Assembly (NCBI RefSeq): GCF_002899895.1
Contig: NZ_PPEI02000003.1
Coordinates: forward strand, 372,001 to 436,000
Direction of reading: 5' to 3'
Length of the DNA: 64,000 bases
From: Chryseobacterium oncorhynchi
Lineage (GTDB): Bacteria > Bacteroidota > Bacteroidia > Flavobacteriales > Weeksellaceae
The position numbers and the translations under genes were made by a program. Positions 51,065 through 60,463 of the stretch are shown in pieces (the first letter of the stretch is position 1; every line of letters starts with the position of its first letter). Below the pieces are notes generated by a model, which was not told the origin of the DNA, searched no databases, and saw only the letters and a program-made list of their open reading frames with translations.

Positions 51065-51835
51065 ATGAAACATCTGAAATATTTTTTTGATCTGAGTTTC
51101 ATGGGCTTCTTGCAGTATTTCTTTTTAGCGGGATTTTGTTATTGGATTTGTTACTTTTTATTTAAGAAAGCCCTTTATAACGCAAAAATTCAACAGCAAG
51201 AAGTTAAAAAGTCAGATATTGCAAGGGAAGTATTTCACTCCGCTGCCTCTTCATTAATCATGGCGTTCATGGTTTTTTTAGTAATCTACACTCCATTAAA
51301 TCAGTTTACTAAAATCTACAAAAATGTTGATGATTATTCTGTATATTGGTTTGTGGGAAGTATTTTTATAGGGCTAGTTATCCATGATACCTACTTTTAT
51401 TGGATGCACAGACTTTTGCATTATAGGAAAATTTTTAAGCATGTACATCTTATCCATCATAAATCAACCAACCCAAGTCCTTTTGCAGCATACTCTTTTC
51501 ATTTTTTCGAGGCTGTAGCAGAGGGATTGATTGTACCGCTTTTACTTTTCATTATTCCTTTACATCCACTCAGTATTTCTATATTCGTAGTGAGTTCTTT
51601 GATTATCAATGTATATGGGCATTTAGGATATGAAGTAGCTCCAAAGTGGATAAGGAAATCAATGATATTTAAAATATTAAATACATCAGTACATCATAAT
51701 CTCCATCACAATAAATTTAAAGGGAATTATGGTCTGTATTTTCGATTCTGGGATCAGATCATGAAAACCGAAAACCCCGATTACGTAAAGACCTATGATA
51801 AAATACAAGAAAAGAGATTTGGAAATGAACAATAA
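51065..51835 (+). CDS. Fatty acid hydroxylase / sterol desaturase family protein
   Basis: A 256-residue inner-membrane di-iron oxygenase. The histidine boxes are clear: HDTYFYWMH (107-115), HLIHH (128-132), and HHNLHH (210-215) near the C-terminus. Four to five hydrophobic segments place the iron site on the cytoplasmic side. Members hydroxylate or desaturate lipids, for example ornithine lipids, carotenoids or sterol-like substrates; the exact substrate is not evident. It is convergent with the DUF1801 gene, only 2 bases apart. Confidence 0.9.
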   Translation: MKHLKYFFDLSFMGFLQYFFLAGFCYWICYFLFKKALYNAKIQQQEVKKSDIAREVFHSAASSLIMAFMVFLVIYTPLNQFTKIYKNVDDYSVYWFVGSIFIGLVIHDTYFYWMHRLLHYRKIFKHVHLIHHKSTNPSPFAAYSFHFFEAVAEGLIVPLLLFIIPLHPLSISIFVVSSLIINVYGHLGYEVAPKWIRKSMIFKILNTSVHHNLHHNKFKGNYGLYFRFWDQIMKTENPDYVKTYDKIQEKRFGNEQ

Positions 51836-51837
51836 AA

Positions 51838-52188
51838 TTACCCTTTAATATATTGCTTTATCTCCTCCAGCAAACTCAATATAAACTCCACGGGAAGGTC
51901 CTCTTCAATATCAATTAACAGAATCTTAAACTTTTTTCTTCCGTCTTGGGTCAGCTCAGGGTAGTCCAGTTTATCACCATGATAAAAACTGATGTAATGC
52001 TTTTTATATTTTTTGCTGTAATAAAAATAACACAGCATTTTCTTTTTGTACTTTATAAAGGGAAGTCCGAAGCTTAATGTTTCAGTAATGTGTTCTGTAT
52101 CAGATGCCAGAATTTTTTCACGCAAAAATAAAAGAGTACTTCTTTCAGGTTCTTGAATTCTGTAGAAATACTCTTGTATGGGGTTCAT
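51838..52188 (-). CDS. DUF1801 domain protein
   Basis: A 116-residue cytoplasmic protein of the DUF1801 (YdhG-like) fold. It starts NPIQEYFYRIQEPERSTLLFLREKIL and contains the family-typical ETLSFGLPFIKYKKKMLCYF and ISFYHGDKLDYPEL. It precedes nothing obvious in function; the ABC exporter gene is 24 bases upstream on the same strand, so they may share a transcript. Function unknown. Confidence 0.85.
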   Translation of the reverse strand: MNPIQEYFYRIQEPERSTLLFLREKILASDTEHITETLSFGLPFIKYKKKMLCYFYYSKKYKKHYISFYHGDKLDYPELTQDGRKKFKILLIDIEEDLPVEFILSLLEEIKQYIKG

Positions 52189-52212
52189 TTTAAAATGATT
52201 TAAAAGATTGTT

Positions 52213-54051
52213 TTAGTCGAAATTCTGAAGCTCCACAAGCTTGTTATACATTCCTTTTTTAGCAATAAGATCATGGTGGGTTCCTTGTTCTACAATGGTT
52301 CCTTTTTCCATTACTACAATCCAGTCTGCTTTTTGAATGGTTGAAAGTCGGTGGGCAATAACAAGGGACGTTCTGTTTTCCATCATTTTTTCCAGAGCAT
52401 CCTGTACAAATCTTTCAGATTCTGTATCCAAAGCTGAAGTAGCTTCATCCAAAATCATAATTGGAGGATTCTTTAATACGGCTCTTGCAATGGAAACCCT
52501 TTGTTTCTGACCTCCGGAAAGCTTATTTCCATCATCCCCGATATTGGTATCATATCCCTCAGAAAGACCTGAAATGAAATCGTCTGCATTGGCTATTTTA
52601 GCAGCGGCAATTACTTCCTCCTTGGTAGCATCAGGTTTACCCATCAGGATGTTGTTATACACAGAATCATTGAATAATACAGATTCCTGTGTCACCATTC
52701 CCAGAAGTTGGCGGTATTCTTTTAATTTTAAATGCTTGATATCTGTACCGTCAATTAGGATTTCTCCCTCAGAGACGTCATAGAATCTTGCTAAAAGGTT
52801 AGCAATCGTTGTTTTTCCACTTCCACTTTGTCCTACCAATGCCACGGTTTTCCCTTTTGGAATCGTTAGGTTAAAGTTTTTAAGAATCAGATTGGCTTTA
52901 TCATAATAGAATCCAATATTCTTGAATTCAATATTATTCTGAAGAGTAGAGATCGAAACAGGTTCTGCAATCTCATCTATTTTTACATCAGCATCCAGAA
53001 TATCTAATACTCTTTTCAGAGAAGCTTCTCCTTTCTGTACGTTAGAAATAGAAGATGATAAGGTTTTTGCAGGAGGTAGGATCTGAAAGAACATTCCTAA
53101 GAATACCAAGAATCCTGCAGGTGATAAACTTTGGTCAACGATAATTTGTTTTCCACCATACCATGCAATGATTAAAAAGGTAATAGAACCTAGAAATTCA
53201 CTCATTGGCGATGCTAATTCTTTCTTTCTTCCCAGACTCATTGAGCTTGAAATCCATTTGTTCATAGACTGCATAAAGCGGTTATCCATGATCTTTTCAG
53301 CATTAAATATCTTAATTACTTTTGAAGATTTTAAGGTCTCATCTACAATAGAAAAAATTGTTCCCAATTCGTGCTGGGCTTCATGAGAATCCTTTTTAAG
53401 GCTTTTTCCAATCAAAGCAATCATAGTTCCCATTACAGGCAGTACCAATAAAGAGAAAAGCGTCATTTCTGGACTTACAATAAATAAAGAGATCAAGGTA
53501 CTGATCAACATAAAAGGCGCGTTAATTAATTCAACTAAGCTGCCCAGAATACTTCCTTCAACTTCTCCCACGTCATTGGACATACGTGACATCATATCTC
53601 CCTTTCTGCTTTCGGTAAAAAAGGAAACAGGTAATGACAATATTTTTCTGTACATCGCACCACGTAGATCTTTAGTTACACCGACACGGTAATTGATTAA
53701 AAGTAAGGATCCTAAATACCTGAAAATATTTCTTAAAAGGAACATAAAGGCTGTAATAATACACAACCATGCAAGAACTTTTAAAGAACCATACTCAGCA
53801 ATTAAAGATTGTATATAATAAGTGGAATATTCTTTTGCATATGAGAAGAAGTCTATGACTTTACCGGAATAAACTGGTTCATAATCAGGTCTTTCTGATT
53901 TTATAGTGCCGAAAAGCATTGCTAAAACTGGTAAAATAGTTCCCAGGGAAGCAATTTGAAATACGGAGTAAAGGATATTGAAAAATAAACTTCCGTAAAT
54001 ATATTTTTGATGGGGCTTCGCGAACCTCAGAATTTTTTTATACTCGTTCAT
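52213..54051 (-). CDS. ABC exporter, MsbA-like (fused membrane and ATPase domains)
   Basis: A 612-residue half-transporter: six-helix membrane domain (about 1-345) and ATPase domain (about 365-612). Walker A GQSGSGKTT (407-415), signature LSGGQ (511-515), Walker B IMILDE (531-536) and the H-loop IAHRLS are intact. The LPS/lipid flippase MsbA type is the closest in style, but multidrug exporters look the same at this level. A -7-like TAATTTTG (54072-54079, minus strand) lies 21 bases upstream of the start. Confidence 0.93.
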   Translation of the reverse strand: MNEYKKILRFAKPHQKYIYGSLFFNILYSVFQIASLGTILPVLAMLFGTIKSERPDYEPVYSGKVIDFFSYAKEYSTYYIQSLIAEYGSLKVLAWLCIITAFMFLLRNIFRYLGSLLLINYRVGVTKDLRGAMYRKILSLPVSFFTESRKGDMMSRMSNDVGEVEGSILGSLVELINAPFMLISTLISLFIVSPEMTLFSLLVLPVMGTMIALIGKSLKKDSHEAQHELGTIFSIVDETLKSSKVIKIFNAEKIMDNRFMQSMNKWISSSMSLGRKKELASPMSEFLGSITFLIIAWYGGKQIIVDQSLSPAGFLVFLGMFFQILPPAKTLSSSISNVQKGEASLKRVLDILDADVKIDEIAEPVSISTLQNNIEFKNIGFYYDKANLILKNFNLTIPKGKTVALVGQSGSGKTTIANLLARFYDVSEGEILIDGTDIKHLKLKEYRQLLGMVTQESVLFNDSVYNNILMGKPDATKEEVIAAAKIANADDFISGLSEGYDTNIGDDGNKLSGGQKQRVSIARAVLKNPPIMILDEATSALDTESERFVQDALEKMMENRTSLVIAHRLSTIQKADWIVVMEKGTIVEQGTHHDLIAKKGMYNKLVELQNFD

Positions 54052-54227
54052 TCAATGAAAAAATTGGATAGCAAAATTACGTAAAATTAAAAGATAAGAC
54101 GTTCTTAATCCTATTTTACTTTAATTAATATGTTTCTCGAAAACTCTCTTTGTTACAATAGAAATGTATTACATATGATTTTATATGTTAAATTTTAGGA
54201 AAGACAAGTCTTAAGAAGGAGATCATA

Positions 54228-54257
54228 AAAAATAAAAACCGCTATTAAAGCGGTTTT
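54228..54257 (-). terminator. Terminator of the M28 peptidase gene
   Basis: The stem AAAACCGCT (54235-54243) / AGCGGTTTT (54249-54257) with a 5-base loop is followed on the minus strand by TATTTTTT, 20 bases past the stop. Confidence 0.8.
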
Positions 54258-54276
54258 AGGAGGTAATTTATTTGAA

Positions 54277-55197
54277 TTAAAATTTCACCTGATCATTATA
54301 CTTTGGAGCGAAATTTTTAGGATTTAACTTATCCAGTGTTTTTCCAAAATTATTGATGATCTGAGTCATGTTACCCACATCCACAATGCTCATGTCATCC
54401 TTTTCTTGATGATAATGAGTGGCTTTAGACATATCAACAGTCGAAAATGAGTGGGCAATGATTTTCTTTTTCACAAAACTTACATTATCTGAACGATAAA
54501 ATAATTGTTGTTCAGAATAAGGATCAGCATTAATTTTCAATCCGTTCACTGCATTTTTATTAAACAGCTCATCAAGGTCTGAAAACCCGTCTCCTGTCAT
54601 ATATAAAGCATTTTTTCCCCACTGAGATTCTGTAGCTACCATTTCAAAATTGAAAAGGGCTGTCATATTATTATAAATCTTATCAAGGTTTTTGTCTTTA
54701 GAAATAGCTCTTGATCCAAGCATTCCTTTCTCTTCGCCATTGAAAGCCATAAAAACCATTGAAAACTCTGGAGTTTTATTTTTAAAATAATCTGAAATAC
54801 CCGCTAGAGCTGTAATTCCGCTGGCGTCATCATCAGCACCATTATAAATATTGTCTTCACTGCTATTGCTGGTTCCAATGTGATCAAAATGTCCTGAAAA
54901 AGCTAAGTTTTTCTCTGACTTTCCTTTTTTTATACCGCATACATTGTAGGCTGTTTTTCCTTTATAGTCAAAAGGAATCAAATAAGAATTTCCGGTACAA
55001 TACTCAAGATTATTTTCCTTGAAAATTGATGCTATATAATTGGCTGCATTGTCATTTTCAGGAGTTCCGATTTCACGGCCTTTCATTTCATCAGATGCAA
55101 GAGTTGAAATTATGGTTTTTACTCTTTCCTGTGATACTTCCTGTGCAAAAGTACAGATGGAGAAAAGTGATAGAGTGAGATAAGTAATTTTTTTCAT
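54277..55197 (-). CDS. M28 family zinc aminopeptidase, exported
   Basis: A 306-residue secreted metallopeptidase; signal peptide about 1-19 (ending CTFAQ). Di-zinc ligands lie in GHFDHIG (102-108), NGADDDASG (119-127), FNGEEKGMLGS (152-162, with the catalytic Glu) and the late His in a HSFSTVDM segment. Members remove N-terminal amino acids or act on glutaminyl peptides. It is a single-gene unit between the ABC exporter and DUF4293. Confidence 0.92.
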   Translation of the reverse strand: MKKITYLTLSLFSICTFAQEVSQERVKTIISTLASDEMKGREIGTPENDNAANYIASIFKENNLEYCTGNSYLIPFDYKGKTAYNVCGIKKGKSEKNLAFSGHFDHIGTSNSSEDNIYNGADDDASGITALAGISDYFKNKTPEFSMVFMAFNGEEKGMLGSRAISKDKNLDKIYNNMTALFNFEMVATESQWGKNALYMTGDGFSDLDELFNKNAVNGLKINADPYSEQQLFYRSDNVSFVKKKIIAHSFSTVDMSKATHYHQEKDDMSIVDVGNMTQIINNFGKTLDKLNPKNFAPKYNDQVKF

Positions 55198-55307
55198 TGC
55201 TTTACAGTTAATTATATGATCTGTCGTGTACTTTATAGAAAAGTTGCATGAATATATAAATAAATTAAATAATTCTTTGAAGCTTTTGCCAACCTTGATG
55301 AATAAGC

Positions 55308-55337
55308 AAAAAAAAACAGCTCCAAAAAGGAACTGTT
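55308..55337 (-). terminator. Terminator of the DUF4293 gene
   Basis: On the minus strand a stem AACAGTTCC/GGAGCTGTT (one mismatch, 55315-55337) is followed by eight or more T. It sits 24 bases past the stop at 55362. Confidence 0.75.
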
Positions 55338-55361
55338 CTTACTCAAAAAATCGTTGTAAGG

Positions 55362-55751
55362 CTATCGAAGTCTGTCTACAGATTTTACGAGCCTCTCATC
55401 TTTGCGGATATATACGTTTGCAATAAGCAGACATATTACCGCAATCAATGGGAAAATCGGCTCAATACCCTTCTCAGGAAATTGAATTCCTCCGGATAAG
55501 TTTAGTAACCAGTACGCCAATACACCAATCAACAAAGCGTTTATAATGATGCTGATAGTATTCAGCAAAATTTGTCTTTTTCGGTTTTTGAAGCTAAAAA
55601 CACTTAATGCCCCAATAATCACAAGGACTATGCATCCTATATTTAATACGGGAATACTGTCAGAAATGACCGCATCCTGTCCTGTTATAAAAAGGAACAC
55701 AGCAGATAAAACTGCTAGTAAAGTCCATATGGTTTGTATTCTCTGTAGCAT
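55362..55751 (-). CDS. DUF4293 family membrane protein
   Basis: A 129-residue membrane protein with four hydrophobic helices and the DUF4293 N-terminus MLQRIQTIWTLLAVL; the end VYIRKDERLVKSVDRLR is also typical. It is divergent from rho, a pairing often seen in flavobacteria. Function unknown. Confidence 0.88.
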   Translation of the reverse strand: MLQRIQTIWTLLAVLSAVFLFITGQDAVISDSIPVLNIGCIVLVIIGALSVFSFKNRKRQILLNTISIIINALLIGVLAYWLLNLSGGIQFPEKGIEPIFPLIAVICLLIANVYIRKDERLVKSVDRLR

Positions 55752-55769
55752 TGAATATTAAATTCTTGG

Positions 55770-55800
55770 CAAAAATAACATAAATTTTGCACAATTCAAA
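55770..55800 (-). promoter_or_regulatory. DUF4293 promoter
   Basis: Minus strand: TTTG (55797-55800), 19 bases, TATTTTTG (55770-55777). It matches the Bacteroidota consensus fully and interlocks with the rho promoter on the other strand. Confidence 0.65.
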
Positions 55801-55816
55801 AATAAGTGTAGATTTG
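55786..55816 (+). promoter_or_regulatory. rho promoter
   Basis: TTTG (55786-55789), 19 bases, TAGATTTG (55809-55816): a full match to TTTG-N19-TAnnTTTG. The leader to the ATG at 55896 is about 75 bases, room for autoregulation by Rho. Confidence 0.65.
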
Positions 55817-55895
55817 CATTATACAATGTACTTGAAAACAAAAGTCGCCGGACTTACTTTTCTTACTCACAATTAATTACATTTTTACATTAAAT

Positions 55896-57710
55896 ATGTT
55901 TAACATAGAAACGTTAAGGTCAAAATCCGTAACGGAACTGACTAAAATCTTAAAGGATTTAGGCGTTAAAGTCGCAAGAAACAGCAACGAAAATGATAAA
56001 ATCTTTGCAATTCTTGACTTTCAGGCTTCCAACCCTAAAGTGTCAAAAGATTATTTCAATGCCACGGAAACTAGCACCAATACTGAAGAAGCTCCTGCAG
56101 AAAAAACTGTAAAGGCTCCGGTAAAAAAAGCTGCCCCAAAGAAAGCTCCAGCAAAACCGAGAGTGACTGCAAAAGCACCGACAGAAACAATAGAAGAGGA
56201 AAAAGTAGAAGACAAAACGCCGGTTGCTGAAGAAATAAAAACTGAAGAGCCTAAAGCGGAAACAGTTCTGGCAACAGAAGAAGCGTCTTCCGCAACAAAT
56301 TCAGCTAAAAAGAAAAGAAAGAGAGTTCCTCCTACCAATACAGGTAACGTAGAAATCTCTCAGGAGAAACCAGAAGCTCCTAAAAACACAGAATCTCAAG
56401 AGCCTGCTCAGGCGGAAGAAAAGCCAAACAACCCTCAACAACAACAGGCTAACAGGTCTCAAAAAGGACACAATCACCCGCAGAACAGCGGAAACCAACA
56501 TAAAAATCAACATCAACACCAAAATCCTAATCAAAATCAGAACAGACATTCTGAAAAGACTGAGGAGCATGCTGACCATAAAAAAGAATTTAGTTTCGAT
56601 GGAATGGTAAGTATTGAAGGGGTGCTTGAAATATTGCCTGATAACTATGGATTCTTACGTTCTTCAGATTTTAGCTATATCTCTTCTCCAGACGACGTGT
56701 ATGTTTCTACAGCACAAATCAGAAACTTTGGTTTAAAAACCGGAGATACAGTTAAAGGAATTGTAAGATTACCTAAAGAAGGTGAAAAATATTTTTCATT
56801 ACTAAAACCTACGGAAGTTAACGGACGTGATCTTGCGTTTATTAAGGACCGTGTTGCATTTGAATATCTTACGCCACTTTTCCCGGAAGAAAAATTCAAC
56901 CTTGCAGGAAGTGAATCTACGGTTTCTACAAGAATAGTAGATTTATTTGCTCCAATTGGTAAGGGACAAAGAGCAATGATTGTTGCACAGCCTAAAACAG
57001 GTAAGACAATGTTGCTTAAAGATATTGCTAATTCTATTGCAGCTAACCACCCGGAAGTATACATGATGGTTCTTTTGATCGATGAACGTCCGGAAGAGGT
57101 TACTGATATGGAAAGAAGTGTAAATGCAGAGGTTATTGCCTCTACATTTGACGAAGCAGCAGAAAAGCACGTGAAAGTAGCCAACCTTGTTCTTGCAAAA
57201 GCACAGAGAATGGTTGAATGTGGACATGATGTTGTCATTCTATTAGACTCTATCACGAGATTAGCAAGAGCTTACAATACAGTAACTCCGGCATCTGGTA
57301 AGGTTCTTTCTGGTGGGGTAGATGCAAACGCACTTCACAAACCAAAGAGATTCTTTGGAGCAGCAAGAAAAATTGAGGGCGGAGGTTCCCTTACAATTAT
57401 AGCAACAGCCCTTATTGATACAGGTTCTAAAATGGACGAAGTAATCTTTGAAGAATTCAAAGGTACAGGTAACATGGAACTTCAATTAGACAGAAAAATT
57501 GCCAACAGAAGAATTTATCCTGCTATTGATCTGGTTACATCCAGTACACGTAGAGATGATCTTCTTCTTGATGAGTTGACTTCTAAGAGAATGTGGATTC
57601 TGAGAAAATATCTTTCTGAAATGAATCCTGTAGAAGCAATGGAATTTGTAGATAAGAACATCAGAGGAACTCTTAATAATGAGGAATTCCTGATGTCCAT
57701 GAATAAATAA
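55896..57710 (+). CDS. rho: Transcription termination factor Rho with large low-complexity insert
   Basis: A 604-residue Rho helicase. Residues 1-50 form the N-terminal helical domain; residues 56-230 are a low-complexity insert, first Ala/Lys/Pro/Glu-rich and then (175-220) Gln/Asn/His-rich; the RNA-binding OB fold is about 232-310, and the ATPase about 335-600 with Walker A AQPKTGKT (364-371) and [18 protein letters not shown]. coli Rho has 419 residues, so the insert explains the extra length. Similar inserts are known in Bacteroidota Rho and in a few other phyla, where they affect RNA binding or phase separation. Confidence 0.97.
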   Translation: MFNIETLRSKSVTELTKILKDLGVKVARNSNENDKIFAILDFQASNPKVSKDYFNATETSTNTEEAPAEKTVKAPVKKAAPKKAPAKPRVTAKAPTETIEEEKVEDKTPVAEEIKTEEPKAETVLATEEASSATNSAKKKRKRVPPTNTGNVEISQEKPEAPKNTESQEPAQAEEKPNNPQQQQANRSQKGHNHPQNSGNQHKNQHQHQNPNQNQNRHSEKTEEHADHKKEFSFDGMVSIEGVLEILPDNYGFLRSSDFSYISSPDDVYVSTAQIRNFGLKTGDTVKGIVRLPKEGEKYFSLLKPTEVNGRDLAFIKDRVAFEYLTPLFPEEKFNLAGSESTVSTRIVDLFAPIGKGQRAMIVAQPKTGKTMLLKDIANSIAANHPEVYMMVLLIDERPEEVTDMERSVNAEVIASTFDEAAEKHVKVANLVLAKAQRMVECGHDVVILLDSITRLARAYNTVTPASGKVLSGGVDANALHKPKRFFGAARKIEGGGSLTIIATALIDTGSKMDEVIFEEFKGTGNMELQLDRKIANRRIYPAIDLVTSSTRRDDLLLDELTSKRMWILRKYLSEMNPVEAMEFVDKNIRGTLNNEEFLMSMNK

Positions 57711-57734
57711 ATTTAATTATTGTTAAAAAAGTAG

Positions 57735-57769
57735 AAAGCGCGGATCTCTGGATTCGTGCTTTTTATTTT
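57735..57769 (+). terminator. Terminator after rho
   Basis: AAAGCGCGGAT (57735-57745) pairs with ATTCGTGCTTT (57752-57762) using two G-T wobbles; loop of 6; followed by a T-rich run. Confidence 0.7.
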
Positions 57770-57865
57770 GAAAGCTTAAATATTTGAGAATAAAAAATAT
57801 TTAAAATTTAATTCATTCTAAATCAATGTGTCAATGTTAAAGATTTATTAAAGTAATCCCCAATC

Positions 57866-57897
57866 TTTGATAATAGCTTAAATATTGGCTAATTTTG
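57866..57897 (+). promoter_or_regulatory. sod promoter
   Basis: TTTG (57866-57869), 20 bases, TAATTTTG (57890-57897), 25 bases before the ATG. A near-consensus strong promoter, fitting an abundant enzyme. Confidence 0.65.
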
Positions 57898-57922
57898 GGT
57901 TATAACATTAAAAATAAAGATT

Positions 57923-58519
57923 ATGTCATTTGAATTACCAAAACTAGGATATGCATATGATGCATTAGAACCAACTATCGATGCGAAAACTATGGAGATC
58001 CACTATACAAAGCATCACCAAGCGTATATTGACAATTTAAATAAAGCAATAGAGGGAACTGACTTAGCAGGGAAAACAATCGAGGAGATCTGCCAGACAG
58101 GAACTGATAAGCCAGCTGTAAGAAACAATGGTGGAGGACACTTCAATCACTCTTTATTCTGGGTAATTTTGACTCCAGGAGGAAGCAAAGAGCCAGTAGG
58201 AAACGTAAAAGCTGCTATTGAAAACTATGGTGGTCTTGAAAAATTCAAAACTGATTTTTCTGATGCTGCTAAAACAAGATTCGGTTCAGGATGGGCTTGG
58301 TTAGTAAAGAATGCTGACGGTTCAGTATCTGTTTCTTCTACTCCAAACCAGGATAACCCATTAATGCCTGTAGCAGACGTTAAAGGAACTCCGGTTTTAG
58401 GACTAGACGTTTGGGAGCATGCTTATTACTTAAACTACCAAAACAGAAGACCTGATTATGTTTCTGCATTCTTTGATGTAGTAAACTGGGATAAGGTTGA
58501 AGAATTATTCAACAAATAA
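57923..58519 (+). CDS. sodA: Superoxide dismutase, Mn/Fe type
   Basis: A 198-residue cytoplasmic enzyme that converts superoxide to oxygen and hydrogen peroxide. The metal ligands are His27, His76 ([10 protein letters not shown]), Asp162 and His166 ([11 protein letters not shown]). Gln143 in STPNQDNPL and the Gly-rich NNGGGH segment fit the manganese branch, although many relatives accept iron as well. It is a single-gene unit with its own promoter and terminator. Confidence 0.95.
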   Translation: MSFELPKLGYAYDALEPTIDAKTMEIHYTKHHQAYIDNLNKAIEGTDLAGKTIEEICQTGTDKPAVRNNGGGHFNHSLFWVILTPGGSKEPVGNVKAAIENYGGLEKFKTDFSDAAKTRFGSGWAWLVKNADGSVSVSSTPNQDNPLMPVADVKGTPVLGLDVWEHAYYLNYQNRRPDYVSAFFDVVNWDKVEELFNK

Positions 58520-58539
58520 TTTTCAACTATTATAAAAAT

Positions 58540-58569
58540 AAAAGGTTCAGAATTTTCTGAACCTTTTTT
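58540..58569. terminator. Terminator between convergent sod and vWA genes
   Basis: The stem AAAAGGTTCAG (58540-58550) / CTGAACCTTTT (58557-58567) with a 6-base loop has T on the right and A-rich sequence on the left, so it can serve both strands. Confidence 0.85.
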
Positions 58570-58589
58570 CGTATTAATACTTTTAAAAT

Positions 58590-60095
58590 TTATCTTTTAA
58601 TTACTTTCTGTGTAAAGACTTCATTTCCTGAACTTACTTTTACAATATATGTATTAGATGGGAGTGAATGAATATTAACAGCCACTTCCTTTTCATTACT
58701 GAATGACTTTTCAAAAACAATCTTACCATTGATGTCATTAACCTGTACTGATCCTGAACGTACTTTATCAAGCGATACTACAAAAACACCATTACTCGGG
58801 TTCGGTGAAACCTGAATGTTTTTCTGCTGAATTTGTTCTTTAAGCATAGATTTCGTGTTGTTAGGATCTGCATTAAGATCAATACGGTAATATTTATCTG
58901 AAGGTTTGATCATTTTAGCAGGGATAGCAACCGGAGGAGTATCTATCTTTAAGTTCCCGGTACAGTACATAAAGTCATATGGTAAATAACTAAGATTGTT
59001 TTCAGCATGAATTCCCTCATTATTCCCTCCTAAAGAGTAAACCATCTCAACGATGAATTTATACTGCCCTGAAGGTGGGTTGGTTAAGTCTGACTGATTG
59101 ATTGTAAACTCAAACTCATTAGGATTAGGGAAATTAACTGCCGCAGATGTTGGGTACACTGTGCTTGTTGCTATATCTAAAAGAGATATCTCAAAGTTGA
59201 CGATATTTGCGCCCATAGGGATAGCATAGTTTCCATTTACCTGTAACGGGAAGCTTGTTACTTCTTTGCAAGAACGTACTTGGTAAGTAAACTCAAGGCT
59301 TCCTGTGTTCATTTTGCATATACTATTACTTAAATCAGTTATTTCAGTATTGGTTAAAGTGAAATTGGTCTTATTCAAATAAAATCTAGGAAGTAGATTG
59401 TGATCCGGATCATCATTGTATTGTTCAATAGGTCCATTATATGAACCTCCGCGGCTCGCGATGTTGGCAGCAGCTTCTATATAGGGTGAATAGTCACTTA
59501 CATGCACTACAATAAACTTTGCATTTCTGTCCATTTTAAATTTTGTAAAGGCTGCAAAAGCATTATCCTCATGCAGTCCGTTTGGAGGATTGAAGTTAAC
59601 CAAATAAGAACCACTGCTCAGATTACCATTGGCTCTTTCACCATCAGAAAACAAGACGATTACTAATGGTCTCTCACGATGTTTGTCCAATGTTTTTTGA
59701 GGACTTACAATATCAGGATGAGGGTAGTGATCAAGAGCAGATCCTATTAAACTCACTGCATCATGGAAATGATCGCCGTTTTTTAATCTTCTTGAGAACG
59801 TTTGAGCTGTTGCTAAATCATTGGTGAAATTAGATTCTATATAAATTCGTGGAAGAGAGGGAGTCATGTCCTTATAGTCGGTTCCATAATGTACTACAGA
59901 AACCCGATTGTCGCGATTGCACTTTAAAACCTGCTCCATAAGTTTCATGGTGGAAACGGTCATTTGGTTGAAAGCTACATCAGTGATAGAGCCACTATTG
60001 TCTAGACAGAAAATAATATCACTTCCTGATTGTGAGTAGAGAGGTTTCCAGGATAGTAAAATTGAAAATAAGATAAGCTTAAATGTATTTTTCAT
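58590..60095 (-). CDS. Secreted von Willebrand A domain protein with T9SS tail
   Basis: A 501-residue secreted protein: signal peptide 1-21; vWA domain about 25-240 with the metal site DNSGS (32-36); beta-rich region about 260-400; T9SS sorting tail about 425-501 with VSPNPSNGVFVV. Such proteins bind ligands or other proteins through a metal ion at the MIDAS site and are placed on the surface by the T9SS. No enzyme motif. Single-gene unit, with a candidate -7 element about 185 bases upstream. Confidence 0.88.
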   Translation of the reverse strand: MKNTFKLILFSILLSWKPLYSQSGSDIIFCLDNSGSITDVAFNQMTVSTMKLMEQVLKCNRDNRVSVVHYGTDYKDMTPSLPRIYIESNFTNDLATAQTFSRRLKNGDHFHDAVSLIGSALDHYPHPDIVSPQKTLDKHRERPLVIVLFSDGERANGNLSSGSYLVNFNPPNGLHEDNAFAAFTKFKMDRNAKFIVVHVSDYSPYIEAAANIASRGGSYNGPIEQYNDDPDHNLLPRFYLNKTNFTLTNTEITDLSNSICKMNTGSLEFTYQVRSCKEVTSFPLQVNGNYAIPMGANIVNFEISLLDIATSTVYPTSAAVNFPNPNEFEFTINQSDLTNPPSGQYKFIVEMVYSLGGNNEGIHAENNLSYLPYDFMYCTGNLKIDTPPVAIPAKMIKPSDKYYRIDLNADPNNTKSMLKEQIQQKNIQVSPNPSNGVFVVSLDKVRSGSVQVNDINGKIVFEKSFSNEKEVAVNIHSLPSNTYIVKVSSGNEVFTQKVIKR

Positions 60096-60463
60096 AATTT
60101 ACAGATTTTAATAATGTTAATTAATGAATTGATTTAAAGCTTTATCCGGTATTTGGATTTTTAGAATAGTAGAAAGTGAAGGCATGGGTAAAAAGCACGC
60201 CATAAGTAATGAGTGTTTCATGGTTTTAATTTTTGTTATTAGGTTATTATTCACTGAAAAATCATAATTCAGTGATATACAAATATAATTAAAACCCAGC
60301 CTAATATTTAAATTATTTTTAATTATTAGCTTATTTTAAAATTTATATCTCTATTTATTGTGCTTTTTATTAATAAATATTATGAGGTTGATTTTTGATA
60401 GATTATCAACTTAGTAGTAATATTAAAATAAAAAAGCACTCTGATTAGAGTGCTTTTCTGTAT
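60096..60463. other. 368-base intergenic region
   Basis: No convincing gene. On the minus strand TATATTTG (60280-60287) is a candidate -7 element for the vWA gene. Just downstream of it, at the expected mRNA 5' end, lies an inverted repeat with 8-bp arms, TCACTGAA (60251-60258) / TTCAGTGA (60268-60275). The right end holds the terminator of the gene at 60464. Confidence 0.45.
60425..60457 (-). terminator. Terminator of the endonuclease/phosphatase gene
   Basis: The stem AAAAGCACTC (60432-60441) / GAGTGCTTTT (60448-60457) with a 6-base loop is followed on the minus strand by TTATTTTAA. Confidence 0.85.

Noticed and set aside
56675-57256. Open frame of 193 codons on the minus strand inside rho
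   Set aside because: Antisense to the conserved ATPase part of Rho; Ser/Thr-rich composition typical of a reverse-frame artefact.
60117-60221. 34-codon frame on the minus strand upstream of the vWA gene
   Set aside because: It has no clear signal or helix pattern and overlaps a probable leader; chance is likely in AT-rich DNA.
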